45,584 nt of DNA from an uncultured Clostridia bacterium (GCA_944388035.1 CALXHF010000013.1:1-45584); one strand, 5' to 3'. Shown: positions 1 to 9,289, counted from the first letter of the stretch. Notes: generated by a model not told the origin, from the letters alone. Made by a program: numbers and translations.

Positions 1-489
1 ATTGGACTTGTAGATATAAATGTTTTGATTTCTACTATTGAAAAAATCGATCCTACTGGTAGAAAACTTAATAGTCTTCAACAATTTGAAACTACTAACT
101 TATTTACAAGTTTTTATATTACCTTATTCAATGTAGTTGCTGTAAACAAAATGAATATTAAAATTTGTGGTAATTGTGGAAGATACTTTATAACTCATAA
201 AGAGACTGTTACTTATTGTGATAGAATTACTAAAGACAATATGACATGTAAAGATATTGGGAATAAAGAATATCAAAAAAGAAAAAAAGAAAATGATACA
301 ACATATGATAAATATAGAAAAATCGGAAGTAGAAAACAACTTAGAGCTAAACGAAATCCTGAAATAGATATGTATCAAAAAGATTTGGAAGAATATAGAA
401 AAACTGGAAAACAAATGTATAAGGATGTATGCTCTGGAAAAATTTCTAATAAAGAATTTGCGAAATGGGTAGATGAACAAGATAAATAA
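1..489 (+). CDS. DUF6076-like zinc-finger protein, C-terminal part (runs off left edge)
   Basis: The frame is open from base 1 (IGLVDINVL...), so this is the 3' part of a longer gene and the TTG at 25 is not a real start. The visible part has a treble-clef-like cysteine set, CGNCGRYF...YCDR...TC, followed by a very basic, charged helix rich in Lys/Arg/Glu. This pattern resembles the C-terminal zinc region of the DUF6076 family, whose function is unknown and which is often found on mobile elements of Clostridia. It ends convergently against the HEPN gene with a shared terminator. Function is not assigned; the family match is from memory of the motif. Confidence 0.55.
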   Translation: MGLVDINVLISTIEKIDPTGRKLNSLQQFETTNLFTSFYITLFNVVAVNKMNIKICGNCGRYFITHKETVTYCDRITKDNMTCKDIGNKEYQKRKKENDTTYDKYRKIGSRKQLRAKRNPEIDMYQKDLEEYRKTGKQMYKDVCSGKISNKEFAKWVDEQDK

Positions 490-519
490 AAAGTAGTACT
501 TATAATTTGTACTACTTTT
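489..519. terminator. Bidirectional rho-independent terminator
   Basis: A perfect 11-bp inverted repeat (489-499 AAAAGTAGTAC, 509-519 GTACTACTTTT) with a 9-nt loop lies between two convergent genes. The A/T-rich ends give a U-tract in both directions. Confidence 0.75.
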
Positions 520-526
520 ATATTGA

Positions 527-1801
527 TTAGAAATGTTTATTAAATTCATAATTATCATATTGTAGCATTTCTCTAAATATTATGTCTATAACTATTTTAT
601 ACAATATTTTCGTTCTTTCATATATCCAGTTAAAATCAACATTCTTTGCTCTATAATTTTTGGGATTTGCCTTTTTTCCTATTTTCTTGAATGATATATA
701 TAACTTTTTATTTGTTATATGATATCCATTATGTACGTAATGATTTCTTAAACATATTATTTCACGTTCTAAATTCTCAATATTTTGAATTTTCTCTTTA
801 TCTTTATAATTATTTTCAATACTATACCTTATAAATGAATTCTTTATCCCTTTTATTGGTTGTTGCTTATAATAACACTCTATAAATCTATAAAACATTA
901 AAAAATTATCTTCTATATTTCTTGAAGTATGTAATACTATAAATGGAATATTTCTTATTTCATTATTACTATTTCTATATGGTATTTTTGTATAACATTT
1001 AAATAGAAACTGTAGCAAATCGTCTTTTACACTACTATTAACATGTGAACTATTATACTTAATTTCATTCATAGGAATACATAGCTCAAAAAAAGTTTTA
1101 TTAATTTCTACCATAACCTTATCAATGTTAAATCTATATGGTTTTAATAATTGAAAAAATATTGTTAACTCATTTACATATTCATACACTTCTTCATAGC
1201 CAATACTTTTATCCATTTCAATTTCAACATATCCATTTAGTCTAATATCTATTTTGTTATTCTTTCTACTTAGTTCGCTTTTCCAATCATCTGATACTAC
1301 TAAAGATTTTATATTATTACTATTTATTTCTACTTTTTGTTTTATTGTATCTTTTTTTAACTTAATAATATACTCATTATCTGTTTTTTTTCTAGATAAA
1401 CTTGGATAACCTATAAATTCATTTATTATGTTGCTATAAACTCTAACTTTTTTTATATTATTTCCATGTGGTATATCACATAACTTTTCATAGCTTCTAT
1501 TTTTAAAATAATAACTTGAAAAAAATTTTGTTTTAGCTCCTCCATCTGGATTTCCGAACACCTCTGAATGACCATAATAATATGCTTTTTTTAATAAATA
1601 ATTCATTTTTGTTTTTTGATCAATAATTAAAATATCTCTTTTCTTAAATTCTGTATTACTTCCAAATGTTCTCGCTCCATTAATTGCTGGTATTTCTTCA
1701 TCAATATCGTAATCAACTGTTACTTCTATTCCTTCTTTTTTTACCTCGTATTGGCAATCATATTTATCATCATATTTATCATCAAAATAGCAAACTGACA
1801 T
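527..1801 (-). CDS. HEPN-domain protein (ApeA-like), candidate RNase effector
   Basis: This is a 424-residue protein. Near the C-terminus it has R352-N-H-Y-V-H357 in an alpha-helical context (CLRNHYVHNGYH), the Rx4-6H signature of HEPN ribonucleases. The preceding region (about 290-350, SRNIEDNFLMFYRFIECYY...) looks like the helical start of ApeA-type HEPN domains. The N-terminal 250 residues are mostly beta and would be a sensor domain. Known: ApeA-type HEPN proteins act in anti-phage defence and HEPN RNases cut RNA. Inferred: the effector of a two-gene module with the KAP NTPase 24 nt upstream. SD AAAGGAAG precedes the ATG. The neighbourhood (integrase, R-M) fits a defence island. Confidence 0.6.
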   Translation of the reverse strand: MSVCYFDDKYDDKYDCQYEVKKEGIEVTVDYDIDEEIPAINGARTFGSNTEFKKRDILIIDQKTKMNYLLKKAYYYGHSEVFGNPDGGAKTKFFSSYYFKNRSYEKLCDIPHGNNIKKVRVYSNIINEFIGYPSLSRKKTDNEYIIKLKKDTIKQKVEINSNNIKSLVVSDDWKSELSRKNNKIDIRLNGYVEIEMDKSIGYEEVYEYVNELTIFFQLLKPYRFNIDKVMVEINKTFFELCIPMNEIKYNSSHVNSSVKDDLLQFLFKCYTKIPYRNSNNEIRNIPFIVLHTSRNIEDNFLMFYRFIECYYKQQPIKGIKNSFIRYSIENNYKDKEKIQNIENLEREIICLRNHYVHNGYHITNKKLYISFKKIGKKANPKNYRAKNVDFNWIYERTKILYKIVIDIIFREMLQYDNYEFNKHF

Positions 1802-1825
1802 TATTACACTTCCTTTATTACCTTT

Positions 1826-3742
1826 TTACTGTTCTAATAATTTTATCTTTTCTTTTAATGTTTTAATTAGGTATTCTATAGCTTCTTTTTTTGTAATTCC
1901 AAAACTGTCTTTATCGATATCTTTTAATTTTTCTATTAATTGTTCCATCTTTTCAAGATCATTTATATAAAAGTCCTTTAAATTTGAAAAATTGTATATT
2001 CTGTCAATGCAATATTTAAAATTATAAATATTTTTACTATTGCTATTCTTTATTTTTTCTACAATAGTATCTATATCAAATTCATTTAAAAATTGTTTTT
2101 TTTCAATACAATCTTGTTCTCTTATATATTCATTCAGTTTTACTCCCCAATCTTTTGACTCAAATATATCCTTTAAATTAATAATGTTTTTATTTTTACT
2201 ACTAAAAGCCATTTTATCTTTAATATATTTTATATTTTTGTTATATATTTTAGTCACTTGCTCATCTCTAGTAAAAAAATGAAAATCTATATAATCAATC
2301 TCATTGTTTTCAATGTATTTTCCCATTTCAGTAATGATTTCTTGAATTATTTCCTTTTCAAAATTTAAATTTTCTATACATGATAAACTATATATTATTT
2401 TGGGAAATAGTTTATAATTATATTTATTAGCCTTTATATTAACTAAAATTTCTTGCATAGCATTTTTTATTTCATCATCTTCCAATTCCCAGTAAACTTT
2501 TAATTTATTATAAGGATCATCATCTTCTATATTTTCATAATTAATATCTAAATAATATTGTATACTTCCTAACATTTTACTTCTATCAATATTCCCATCA
2601 AGTATAAAATCATCAACAAAATTAAATGCCGTATAATAATTATTATTATTTTGTCTTACATCTTCTGTTAAGCATGCAGCACTAGAATACATTACTCCAG
2701 ATAATATTTGTTTAATATCTATTCCTTTCTTTATTCCTATTGAAGAAAATATCACATTAATGAATACTAGATTGATAATTGAATATTTTTTATCTATATT
2801 TAATCTATTTATTTCGTTATATAAAATTTCAAATCTATCTAATATAAAAATCATAGTTCTTATGTTATTGCAATTATTAAGTTTTATAATATTGATACAT
2901 TTATTTTTGTTTTCTTTTAAAAATTCATATAAATCTTTATTCTTTTTTTTATATTCCACTATTAATTCATCATATACTTTATTAATATCAGGAATATATT
3001 TAATTGTTATACCAATCAACTTTTCCTTTATTGCTTTATATTTTTTATTTCCATCGTACATATTTAAAATTCTATTTTTAATTTTAGGTATATCTACTTT
3101 TTTATTTTCTTCATTATTTATTTTAGTAAATATATCTTTTCCTTGTTTTTCGCCATAATCTATATTATCATTTAAACAAGACATTACTTTTAATTCATAA
3201 TTATTGTCATAATTAATTTTATTTATCTCTTGCTCATTTGCAACTATAACACATTTTACATTTTTATGTTCAACATAATCATTAATATAACCTAAAGTTT
3301 CACTAATAGGCATTTCACATCTTTCTAAATCATCAAATACTATTACATAATCAGATATATTTTTGAATAAACTTATTATCTCACTAGCATTTAAATTTTT
3401 TACTCCAGAAATATCTATTTTAAATACATTTTTTATAATTTCATTAGAAATAACAAAAATAGCCCCACTAGTTTTTTTTAAAGCTGAAAATCCTTTTGAT
3501 TTTGTAATTTTCTCTGGCATATTATTTTCTAATATTTTATAATATATCTTTTTATCTATATCTTCCCTATTTTTTATTCCATTTAGAGGTATATATATAA
3601 TATTCTTATTATTCTTTACAAATTTAGTTTTTATGAAATATGTTTTTCCACTTCCCCAGTCTCCATCAATTAAAATTGCATATTGCATTTTAGGATTTTC
3701 TATATATTTATTTAGTACATCTAAAATTTTTTCATCATCCAT
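1826..3742 (-). CDS. KAP-family P-loop NTPase
   Basis: A 638-residue protein with Walker A G27-DWGSGKT34, Walker B YVIVFDDLERCE (about 132-143, acidic pair DD) and a sensor-like strand CVIVANE (about 164-170). The FDDLERC and D-W-G-S-G-K-T forms are typical of KAP NTPases, a STAND-related group. No membrane segments are evident, unlike many KAP proteins, so it is probably cytosolic. The C-terminal 400 residues are helical and charged, like a sensing or oligomerisation region. SD AAAGGAG precedes ATG 3742. It is the first gene of a two-gene operon with the HEPN gene, which suggests sensor/activator plus effector; that role is inference. Confidence 0.7.
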   Translation of the reverse strand: MDDEKILDVLNKYIENPKMQYAILIDGDWGSGKTYFIKTKFVKNNKNIIYIPLNGIKNREDIDKKIYYKILENNMPEKITKSKGFSALKKTSGAIFVISNEIIKNVFKIDISGVKNLNASEIISLFKNISDYVIVFDDLERCEMPISETLGYINDYVEHKNVKCVIVANEQEINKINYDNNYELKVMSCLNDNIDYGEKQGKDIFTKINNEENKKVDIPKIKNRILNMYDGNKKYKAIKEKLIGITIKYIPDINKVYDELIVEYKKKNKDLYEFLKENKNKCINIIKLNNCNNIRTMIFILDRFEILYNEINRLNIDKKYSIINLVFINVIFSSIGIKKGIDIKQILSGVMYSSAACLTEDVRQNNNNYYTAFNFVDDFILDGNIDRSKMLGSIQYYLDINYENIEDDDPYNKLKVYWELEDDEIKNAMQEILVNIKANKYNYKLFPKIIYSLSCIENLNFEKEIIQEIITEMGKYIENNEIDYIDFHFFTRDEQVTKIYNKNIKYIKDKMAFSSKNKNIINLKDIFESKDWGVKLNEYIREQDCIEKKQFLNEFDIDTIVEKIKNSNSKNIYNFKYCIDRIYNFSNLKDFYINDLEKMEQLIEKLKDIDKDSFGITKKEAIEYLIKTLKEKIKLLEQ

Positions 3743-3874
3743 TTTTTTCTCCTTTCATTTTGTCAAATTTTATCACATTTTCTGTTAAAAGTCCATAGAT
3801 ATATTGATATGACAAGCTTTGACATTTTTCGACACATTATTCCATATGAATTTTAATTATTTTTATGAATCTTA

Positions 3875-3903
3875 TTGCAATTTGTTATCATTGATTGTAT
3901 AAT
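3875..3903 (+). promoter_or_regulatory. Sigma-A-type promoter of the integrase gene
   Basis: TTGCAA (3875-3880), 17-bp spacer, TATAAT (3898-3903). It lies about 69 bp upstream of the integrase ATG, in the 230-bp divergent gap between the integrase and the KAP gene. Confidence 0.55.
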
Positions 3904-3971
3904 TTATATTGTTAACAGATATATTATCCTCTCCCACCCATAGTTATGCCTGAAAGGAGGTGAAAAAGGTA

Positions 3972-5162
3972 ATGGCTGGGAGTATTGAAAAAAGAGGAAA
4001 AGATAGTTACAGGTTAGTATGTACAAATGGCTATGACTTAAATGGGAAGCTAATTAAGCATACAAAAACAATACACGGAACTAAAAAAGATGCTCAAATA
4101 GAACTTGCTAAATTTGTTGCTGATGTTCAAAACGGTCTTGTAATTGAAGGAAAATCTCTTAAATTTTCTGAATTTACAGAAATATGGAAAAGAGATTATG
4201 GTTCAAAAGAACTTGCTCCTTCAACATATAAAAGATATTGCAGAATGTTAGAAACAAGGATTCTTCCCTACTTTGGACATTTCTATATTAACAAGATAAA
4301 ACCTACAGATATTATGCAATTTTATGATTTATTAAGTAGAGATACTCAATTAGTTAGGAAGAAAAGTAACAATGGCAAGAAAACTTTAAAACCTTTATCT
4401 GGTAAGACAATATTAGAGCATCATAGGCTAATTCGTGCGATGTTACACAAAGCTATATATTGGCAATTACTTGTATCTAATCCAGCAGAAAGAGTTCAAC
4501 CACCTAAAGCAATGAAACCCAAAAGAAGATACTATGATGATGAGCAATGTAAAATACTATTAGAAAATTTAACAGAACTTGGTGAAGAACAAATTAAATA
4601 CAAAGTTGCAATCATCTTAACAATATTTACTGGTGTAAGACTTGGTGAACTTATGGGATTAGAATGGCAAGATGTAGATTTTAAAACTGGTATAGTAAGT
4701 ATAAATCGTTCTAGTCAGTATTTAGCAGACAAAGGTGTATTTACTAAGACACCTAAAACAGAAAGTTCTATTAGAGAAGTAGCAATTCCTGATTTCGTTG
4801 TTTCTTTGCTTGAAGAATATAAGTTATGGTATGATGAACAAAAATCATTCTATGGCGAATTATGGACGAATTCTAATAGGTTATTTGTACAAGCTGATGG
4901 AAAACCTATGCACCCTTCTACAATTAGCAAATGGTTTGTAAAATATGTAGCACAAATAGGACTACCTGTAATTAACTTTCACGGATTAAGACACACAAAT
5001 GCTACACTTTTAATATCACAAAATATTGATGTAGCAGTAGTAGCAGCAAGATTAGGTCATGCACAAATTACAACAACATTTAATTTCTATGTACACCCTA
5101 TTATTTCTCATAATAGAAATGCTGGAAATGTATTACAAAACTTGTTACTACAAAAAAACTAG
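3972..5162 (+). CDS. int: Tyrosine site-specific integrase
   Basis: A 396-residue phage/ICE-type integrase. An N-terminal arm-binding beta domain (about 1-50, AGSIEKRGKDSYRL) is followed by a SAM-like core-binding domain (about 60-165) and the catalytic domain with the full set R223 (GVRLGE), K262 (TPKT), H337-x-x-R340 (HGLRH), H363 (LGHA) and nucleophile Y373 (FNFYVHP). The ATG at 3972 is chosen because AGGAGGTG (3955-3962) would overlap the GTG at 3960 but sits about 9 nt from this ATG. It points at the tRNA-fMet scar 270 nt downstream, as expected for an element integrated at a tRNA. It has no in-frame CGG codon. Confidence 0.93.
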   Translation: MAGSIEKRGKDSYRLVCTNGYDLNGKLIKHTKTIHGTKKDAQIELAKFVADVQNGLVIEGKSLKFSEFTEIWKRDYGSKELAPSTYKRYCRMLETRILPYFGHFYINKIKPTDIMQFYDLLSRDTQLVRKKSNNGKKTLKPLSGKTILEHHRLIRAMLHKAIYWQLLVSNPAERVQPPKAMKPKRRYYDDEQCKILLENLTELGEEQIKYKVAIILTIFTGVRLGELMGLEWQDVDFKTGIVSINRSSQYLADKGVFTKTPKTESSIREVAIPDFVVSLLEEYKLWYDEQKSFYGELWTNSNRLFVQADGKPMHPSTISKWFVKYVAQIGLPVINFHGLRHTNATLLISQNIDVAVVAARLGHAQITTTFNFYVHPIISHNRNAGNVLQNLLLQKN

Positions 5163-5228
5163 TCTAAAATCTTTTTTCAAATTTCACTAAAGTGATTTAA
5201 AAAGTCATTAAATTTTTCACGATAAAAA

Positions 5229-5276
5229 AGTAAAAGACTACTAAATATAAAATTAGGTTTCCCATAGTCTTTTACT
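5229..5276. repeat. 12-bp perfect inverted repeat downstream of the integrase
   Basis: AGTAAAAGACTA (5229-5240) and TAGTCTTTTACT (5265-5276) flank 24 nt. It follows the integrase stop by 66 nt and sits about 150 nt from the tRNA scar. It could be a terminator for the integrase or a recombinase/excisionase arm site in the att region; the sequence does not decide. The rest of 5163-5387 shows no gene. Confidence 0.6.
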
Positions 5277-5387
5277 GAAAATTTATTAGAAATATCAATA
5301 GTTTTTGAGGATTTCTTCCCCAACTTTTCCCCAATTCTACATAAAAACGCTATTTTAAGGCATTATTGTAAACTAATTGAAGAATAT

Positions 5388-5419
5388 AAAAAATCGCTAC
5401 AACTTAGGTAGCTGTAACG
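5388..5419 (-). terminator. Terminator downstream of the tRNA-fMet scar and R-M operon
   Basis: On the minus strand an imperfect 10-bp stem (5410-5419 with 5395-5404, two mismatches, 5-nt loop) is followed by six U (complement of 5388-5393). It begins about 10 nt after the CCA end of the tRNA fragment, the usual place of a tRNA-gene terminator. Confidence 0.65.
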
Positions 5420-5428
5420 ATATAACTT

Positions 5429-5472
5429 TGGTTGCGGAGGAAGACTCGAACTTACGACCTTCGGGTTATGAG
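5429..5472 (-). pseudogene. 3' half of an initiator tRNA-Met (attachment-site scar)
   Basis: The minus strand reads anticodon loop CTCATAA, anticodon-stem 3' strand CCCGA, AGGTCG, a T-arm with loop TTCGAGT, and an acceptor 3' strand ending CCGCAACCA. This is the 3' half of initiator tRNA-fMet. The 5' half is missing: the bases before CTCATAA are unrelated. It is also one base shorter than a normal fMet 3' half and has a mispaired T-stem, so it cannot make a tRNA. A 3' tRNA fragment beside an integrase is the classical scar of tRNA-targeted integration. Because CCA points left, the intact gene is expected to the right, beyond an inserted element. Confidence 0.8.
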
Positions 5473-5486
5473 ATTTATTTTCCTTG

Positions 5487-6515
5487 TTAACTATTCTCTA
5501 ACTTACAAATAAACAATATTTCTTTAAGATTTGTATTATTATCAGTCCAAGCATTTGTTTTAAACCTTCTGTAAGAAGTATTATACATCTTTGTTTTTCC
5601 TTTGTTATTTAATATCTCTAAAATAAAATTCTTATCCAAAATCCCTTCAGTACTATAACTCATAACAATATAATTTGCTTCAATTTCATCAATCAATTTC
5701 ATAAACTCATCTTTAACATCCTTCTTTATAGAAAACTTTGACTTTTGCTTTTCATAATCTCTTAATCCTGTCTTACCTTTAAGTTCCTGATTATCATTAA
5801 CAACAATACTTTCTAAAGTACTAAAATTTGCGGGATACTGCCTTGTATTATATGGTGGGTCCATATACACTATATCTGCCTTCTTATTTTTTTTAACAAA
5901 ATCAATAACATCATCTACAAATAACTTAATATCCCCTGTATTAATAAATTCTGGTTTTGTTAATTTCAAATTTTTCAAAGCCATACTTCTCCATATTTTT
6001 AAATATGCACCATAAGTTCCAGCAGTATTTGATACGAAATCAGCAGAGTTCATTAATATACCTACTAAAAACATATATTTTTCTGAAGGCAAAATTTCCT
6101 TCCATTCTTCTATCTTACTTCTTATAGCGTCAATTTTTTTGGCATTATTAGTACTGAAAAATTTTCTTTTATATTCTCCTTCTTCACAAAAATTCTCAAA
6201 AAAGTAACCTTTTACGCCTTCTAAATTATTTAAATACTCTAGTATATCATCCAATTTCTCATAACCAATTATATTTTTTAATTCACTAAATTCAGGCTCT
6301 TCTCTAAAAAATAATTTACGATACTGCTCTGCTATTGCATAATTCATATTATCACAAGAAAAAACCTCACAATTGTTTTTCAAAAAAAACTCGCTAACAC
6401 TTCCCGTTCCTGAGAACAAGTCATATACAGTAGTATTTTTATAATTAATTTTAGCATCTAAAAGACTTTCTTCAATAAAACCTATTAATCTTGATTTATT
6501 TCCTATGTATTTCAT
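5487..6515 (-). CDS. DNA adenine-N6 methyltransferase, D12 (Dam-like) class
   Basis: 342 residues. Motif X is KYIGNKSRLIGFI at the N-terminus, motif I DLFSGTGSV (32-40) binds AdoMet, motif IV D219-P-P-Y222 (YMDPPYNTRQY) is catalytic, and YIVMSYSTEGIL is a later core strand. This is the alpha/D12 arrangement of N6-adenine methylases. It is the last gene of a three-gene operon; the upstream nuclease stop is 1 nt before its ATG and AGAGGT lies 6 nt before the start, implying translational coupling. Role: host-protecting methylase of the adjacent R-M system. The target site cannot be read from sequence. Confidence 0.88.
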   Translation of the reverse strand: MKYIGNKSRLIGFIEESLLDAKINYKNTTVYDLFSGTGSVSEFFLKNNCEVFSCDNMNYAIAEQYRKLFFREEPEFSELKNIIGYEKLDDILEYLNNLEGVKGYFFENFCEEGEYKRKFFSTNNAKKIDAIRSKIEEWKEILPSEKYMFLVGILMNSADFVSNTAGTYGAYLKIWRSMALKNLKLTKPEFINTGDIKLFVDDVIDFVKKNKKADIVYMDPPYNTRQYPANFSTLESIVVNDNQELKGKTGLRDYEKQKSKFSIKKDVKDEFMKLIDEIEANYIVMSYSTEGILDKNFILEILNNKGKTKMYNTSYRRFKTNAWTDNNTNLKEILFICKLENS

Positions 6516-6516
6516 T

Positions 6517-8409
6517 TTATACCTCTAATACAATCATTCTTATGTTATATTCTTCTTCATCTTTTTCTTCTATTACAATTACAAAATCCACCCATTTCTT
6601 ACTTCCACTATGTATTTGGCTTATTAATTCACGTCCGTTTTCTTCTGTTCCTTTAAATATAACAAAAGTCTTATATTTAAGTTCAAGTCCTATTTTTTCA
6701 TCAATAATTGTAATTAATTTTTTTATTCGATCAACTTGTTTGTTATATTCCTGCTCATTCTTAAAAAACTTATAACCAGCTTTACTTTCACCAACATAAT
6801 ATGTTCCTTTATCATCTAATTTTTCTTCTTTTGAAATATAATAGGCAATATCTGGTCTATCCTCATCTCTGTTTATATATAAAAAATTTTCAGTAGGATA
6901 TAATTTAAAATCAGACCATGAACCACAAGGCGGATTTATAAATGATGGCTTTATTTTTTCCATTTTTAAAATTGTTTCAAAAAAACAAGTAACATTATCT
7001 TCAGTTATTTCTTCCTCATATTTTTTTCTAGAATCTTTTACTGCCTTATCACAATTTTTGTCTAATATATTTAAATCTCTATCAATAAAAGTAGTTGCAT
7101 AATTATTAATTGATTTATATATCTTCATATTTTTTGCATAATTAGGATTATATTCATCTTTATTAGAGTGATCCATTAAATATATAATACAATTAATTTT
7201 ACCAAAAGATTGCTTATAAAGTTCATAAAAAGCTGGTATTCTCCCATTATATGGATCTGGAAGTTCCAATTTACCATTTTTAGTTAACCTCAATAAAATT
7301 ATTATCGTAGGTAATTTTGAATCCAAAGAATCTTCCCAAAAATAATCTCCTCTATCTTTTATTTCAGATAATTTACTTACCAACTTCTGGGTTTCAAAAG
7401 TTATCCCAACTGGGCATTTAGGCGATAATTGATAAAAATCAATACCATCTAATTGATTTTTTAAATACTCTCCTATTCCTACTTTATTACCATCAACCTC
7501 AAAATCCTTCGATGAAACTGGCTTCCATGGAAAAATATCATCAAAAAACAATGGATAATTTTTATCTTTTGATTCGATTTTCTTAACTATTTCCTCTTCA
7601 AAATCATCTTTTCTCAATAAATCCAATGTTCTTTTAGGTAACTGTTTTTCTTTAACTCTTCCTATTTCTTTTTTATAATAATATTTCATATCAAAAAAAC
7701 AACGTTTTAAATTTTCGCGTGCTATATCTGAATTTTGTCCATATGTAATTAAACTAAGAATATATTTTAATGATTCTTTTCTAGTATCTATCATCTTTGA
7801 GCCATCTTTATTTATTATATTTTGCTCAACATCTTCATGGTCATATAAAGATAATATTGCTGGTGTTGAATTTTCGATAGATAAAGCAAAGAAAGATAAT
7901 ACAAAAAGTGGACTTGGTTTTCTAACATTATTTCTTGACATATCTTTTTTTGAGTAATATGCAAAAAATATAAAAGGGAACTCCTGTTGTAGGAAATTCA
8001 TTATTCTACCATGTCTTTGCCATGTAGCATCACCAACAAATGCTGTTTCTGTATTTTCTATTGCACAAATGATTTTATTTTCATTTTGTGAATAAATAAC
8101 AACATCTGGTTTATCTATTTTATATATTATTTGTCTTACTAATGTTGGTAGTTCTCCATTATGATAAAAAGAACATATTATTATTGTATATTTTTCTCCA
8201 TTTATATCATATATAGAAATATAATTTGAAATCCCATTATATCCTCTCTTGATCAGTTTCATTTCACTATTATATTTCTCTAGCCAAAATAATATATGCA
8301 TCCCTTCTTGTAAATTATCACAATAGAAATAAAATATTTTACTATCTTCATATTCTTCTTTTTCTAAGTTTTTAAATTTGTATTCATTTTTAGGTAATAA
8401 ACTACTCAT
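6517..8409 (-). CDS. Putative type II restriction endonuclease (PD-(D/E)xK-like)
   Basis: 630 residues between two DNA methylases with 1-4 nt gaps, the usual place of a restriction enzyme. The C-terminal part has RPD520IAYY...YYVGE541-S-K543, a good PD...ExK nuclease signature on consecutive strands, followed by a helix and further strands. A second similar pattern lies near the N-terminus (KPD102VVIY...AIE118NTE). No ATPase motif is seen, so type I/III is unlikely. I do not recognise a named enzyme family; the function rests on motif plus context. Two methylases of different classes suggest an asymmetric recognition site. Confidence 0.65.
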   Translation of the reverse strand: MSSLLPKNEYKFKNLEKEEYEDSKIFYFYCDNLQEGMHILFWLEKYNSEMKLIKRGYNGISNYISIYDINGEKYTIIICSFYHNGELPTLVRQIIYKIDKPDVVIYSQNENKIICAIENTETAFVGDATWQRHGRIMNFLQQEFPFIFFAYYSKKDMSRNNVRKPSPLFVLSFFALSIENSTPAILSLYDHEDVEQNIINKDGSKMIDTRKESLKYILSLITYGQNSDIARENLKRCFFDMKYYYKKEIGRVKEKQLPKRTLDLLRKDDFEEEIVKKIESKDKNYPLFFDDIFPWKPVSSKDFEVDGNKVGIGEYLKNQLDGIDFYQLSPKCPVGITFETQKLVSKLSEIKDRGDYFWEDSLDSKLPTIIILLRLTKNGKLELPDPYNGRIPAFYELYKQSFGKINCIIYLMDHSNKDEYNPNYAKNMKIYKSINNYATTFIDRDLNILDKNCDKAVKDSRKKYEEEITEDNVTCFFETILKMEKIKPSFINPPCGSWSDFKLYPTENFLYINRDEDRPDIAYYISKEEKLDDKGTYYVGESKAGYKFFKNEQEYNKQVDRIKKLITIIDEKIGLELKYKTFVIFKGTEENGRELISQIHSGSKKWVDFVIVIEEKDEEEYNIRMIVLEV

Positions 8410-8413
8410 ATAT

Positions 8414-9214
8414 TTAAACTTCCCTTCTAAATATCAATATATTTTGGTGTATCATTGAAGGAACATATGCTCTAGGATATCCAAAAACGTGTAAAGACTT
8501 ACTATTATCTACCCAAATGATATTTGATTTCATTTTCAAATCTTCTGCTTCATTAATTTTCATTGCAAGTTCTGCTGATAAAAAATGATACTGTTTATCT
8601 CTATAAATATCCCCTATAAACACAGCCATATATTTTCCTATTTTTAATTTCCTTGATGCTTTATATAAGATATCATACATTTCTTGTAGCCATTCTTCTT
8701 TAGTTTGATTTTTAGTATTGTTATCAAAATCATTAAGTTTTGACTGTTTAATCTTCTTATTTCTAGTTTGCTTTAAAGTATCGATATTCCAATAAGGAAC
8801 ATCTGTTAAAATAAAATCCACTGACTCATCTTCTATATTATCTAACTCTTTTAAAGAATCTCCTAATATTGTCCTTTGCTCTTTCAAATTTTCTAATTTA
8901 CTAACTTCTTTATAAATATCTATCCATCTTTTAGTTATATCTATTCCTATTGCTTTCCTATCAATAAGACTAGCACCAAGTAATGTTCCTCCAACACCCA
9001 TAAATGGATCTAATACCAAATTTCCTCTTTTTGTAAATATTTTTATTATATCTGCACATAATTCAGGTGGCTTTTGCCCTCCATGTTCTGACCTTAATTT
9101 ATGTTGCATATTTATTGGATATGGTTTACTTATTACTGTTTTTGTACTAAATTTCCATTCTGAACCTGTAAGGTCATTTAATGTATTTCTCTCATCATAT
9201 ATATTTGATCCCAT
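8414..9214 (-). CDS. DNA methyltransferase, N4-cytosine/N6-adenine class
   Basis: 266 residues. The start LNDLTGSEWKF is typical of the N6_N4_Mtase family. FxGxG motif I is LDPFMGVGGTL (68-78), followed by IGIDI and the catalytic motif IV TDVPYW (137-142), a variant of DPPY/SPPY with Val at the second position. HGGQKPPEL matches the conserved K-P-x-E-L AdoMet-pocket strand. It is the first gene of the R-M operon. It shares no class with the D12 methylase at the other end, so each probably modifies one strand of the site. The SD is a weak AGAGGT. Confidence 0.85.
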   Translation of the reverse strand: MGSNIYDERNTLNDLTGSEWKFSTKTVISKPYPINMQHKLRSEHGGQKPPELCADIIKIFTKRGNLVLDPFMGVGGTLLGASLIDRKAIGIDITKRWIDIYKEVSKLENLKEQRTILGDSLKELDNIEDESVDFILTDVPYWNIDTLKQTRNKKIKQSKLNDFDNNTKNQTKEEWLQEMYDILYKASRKLKIGKYMAVFIGDIYRDKQYHFLSAELAMKINEAEDLKMKSNIIWVDNSKSLHVFGYPRAYVPSMIHQNILIFRREV

Positions 9215-9260
9215 TTTTACCTCTTCCTCATCTGTTTATTTTTTATAATTTATCATTATA

Positions 9261-9289
9261 AAGATATATATTTTTTTACATTTTGTCAA
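9261..9289 (-). promoter_or_regulatory. Possible promoter of the R-M operon
   Basis: On the minus strand TTGACA (9289-9284), 17-bp spacer, TATCTT (9266-9261). A TATAAT (9260-9255) lies six bases further down. It is about 50 bp upstream of the first methylase ATG. The same TTGACAAAAT core precedes the DUF4143 ATPase gene. Confidence 0.4.

Noticed and set aside
5429..5472. A functional tRNA gene
   Set aside because: The 5' half (acceptor, D-arm, anticodon-stem 5' strand) is absent and the T-stem/acceptor is one base short.
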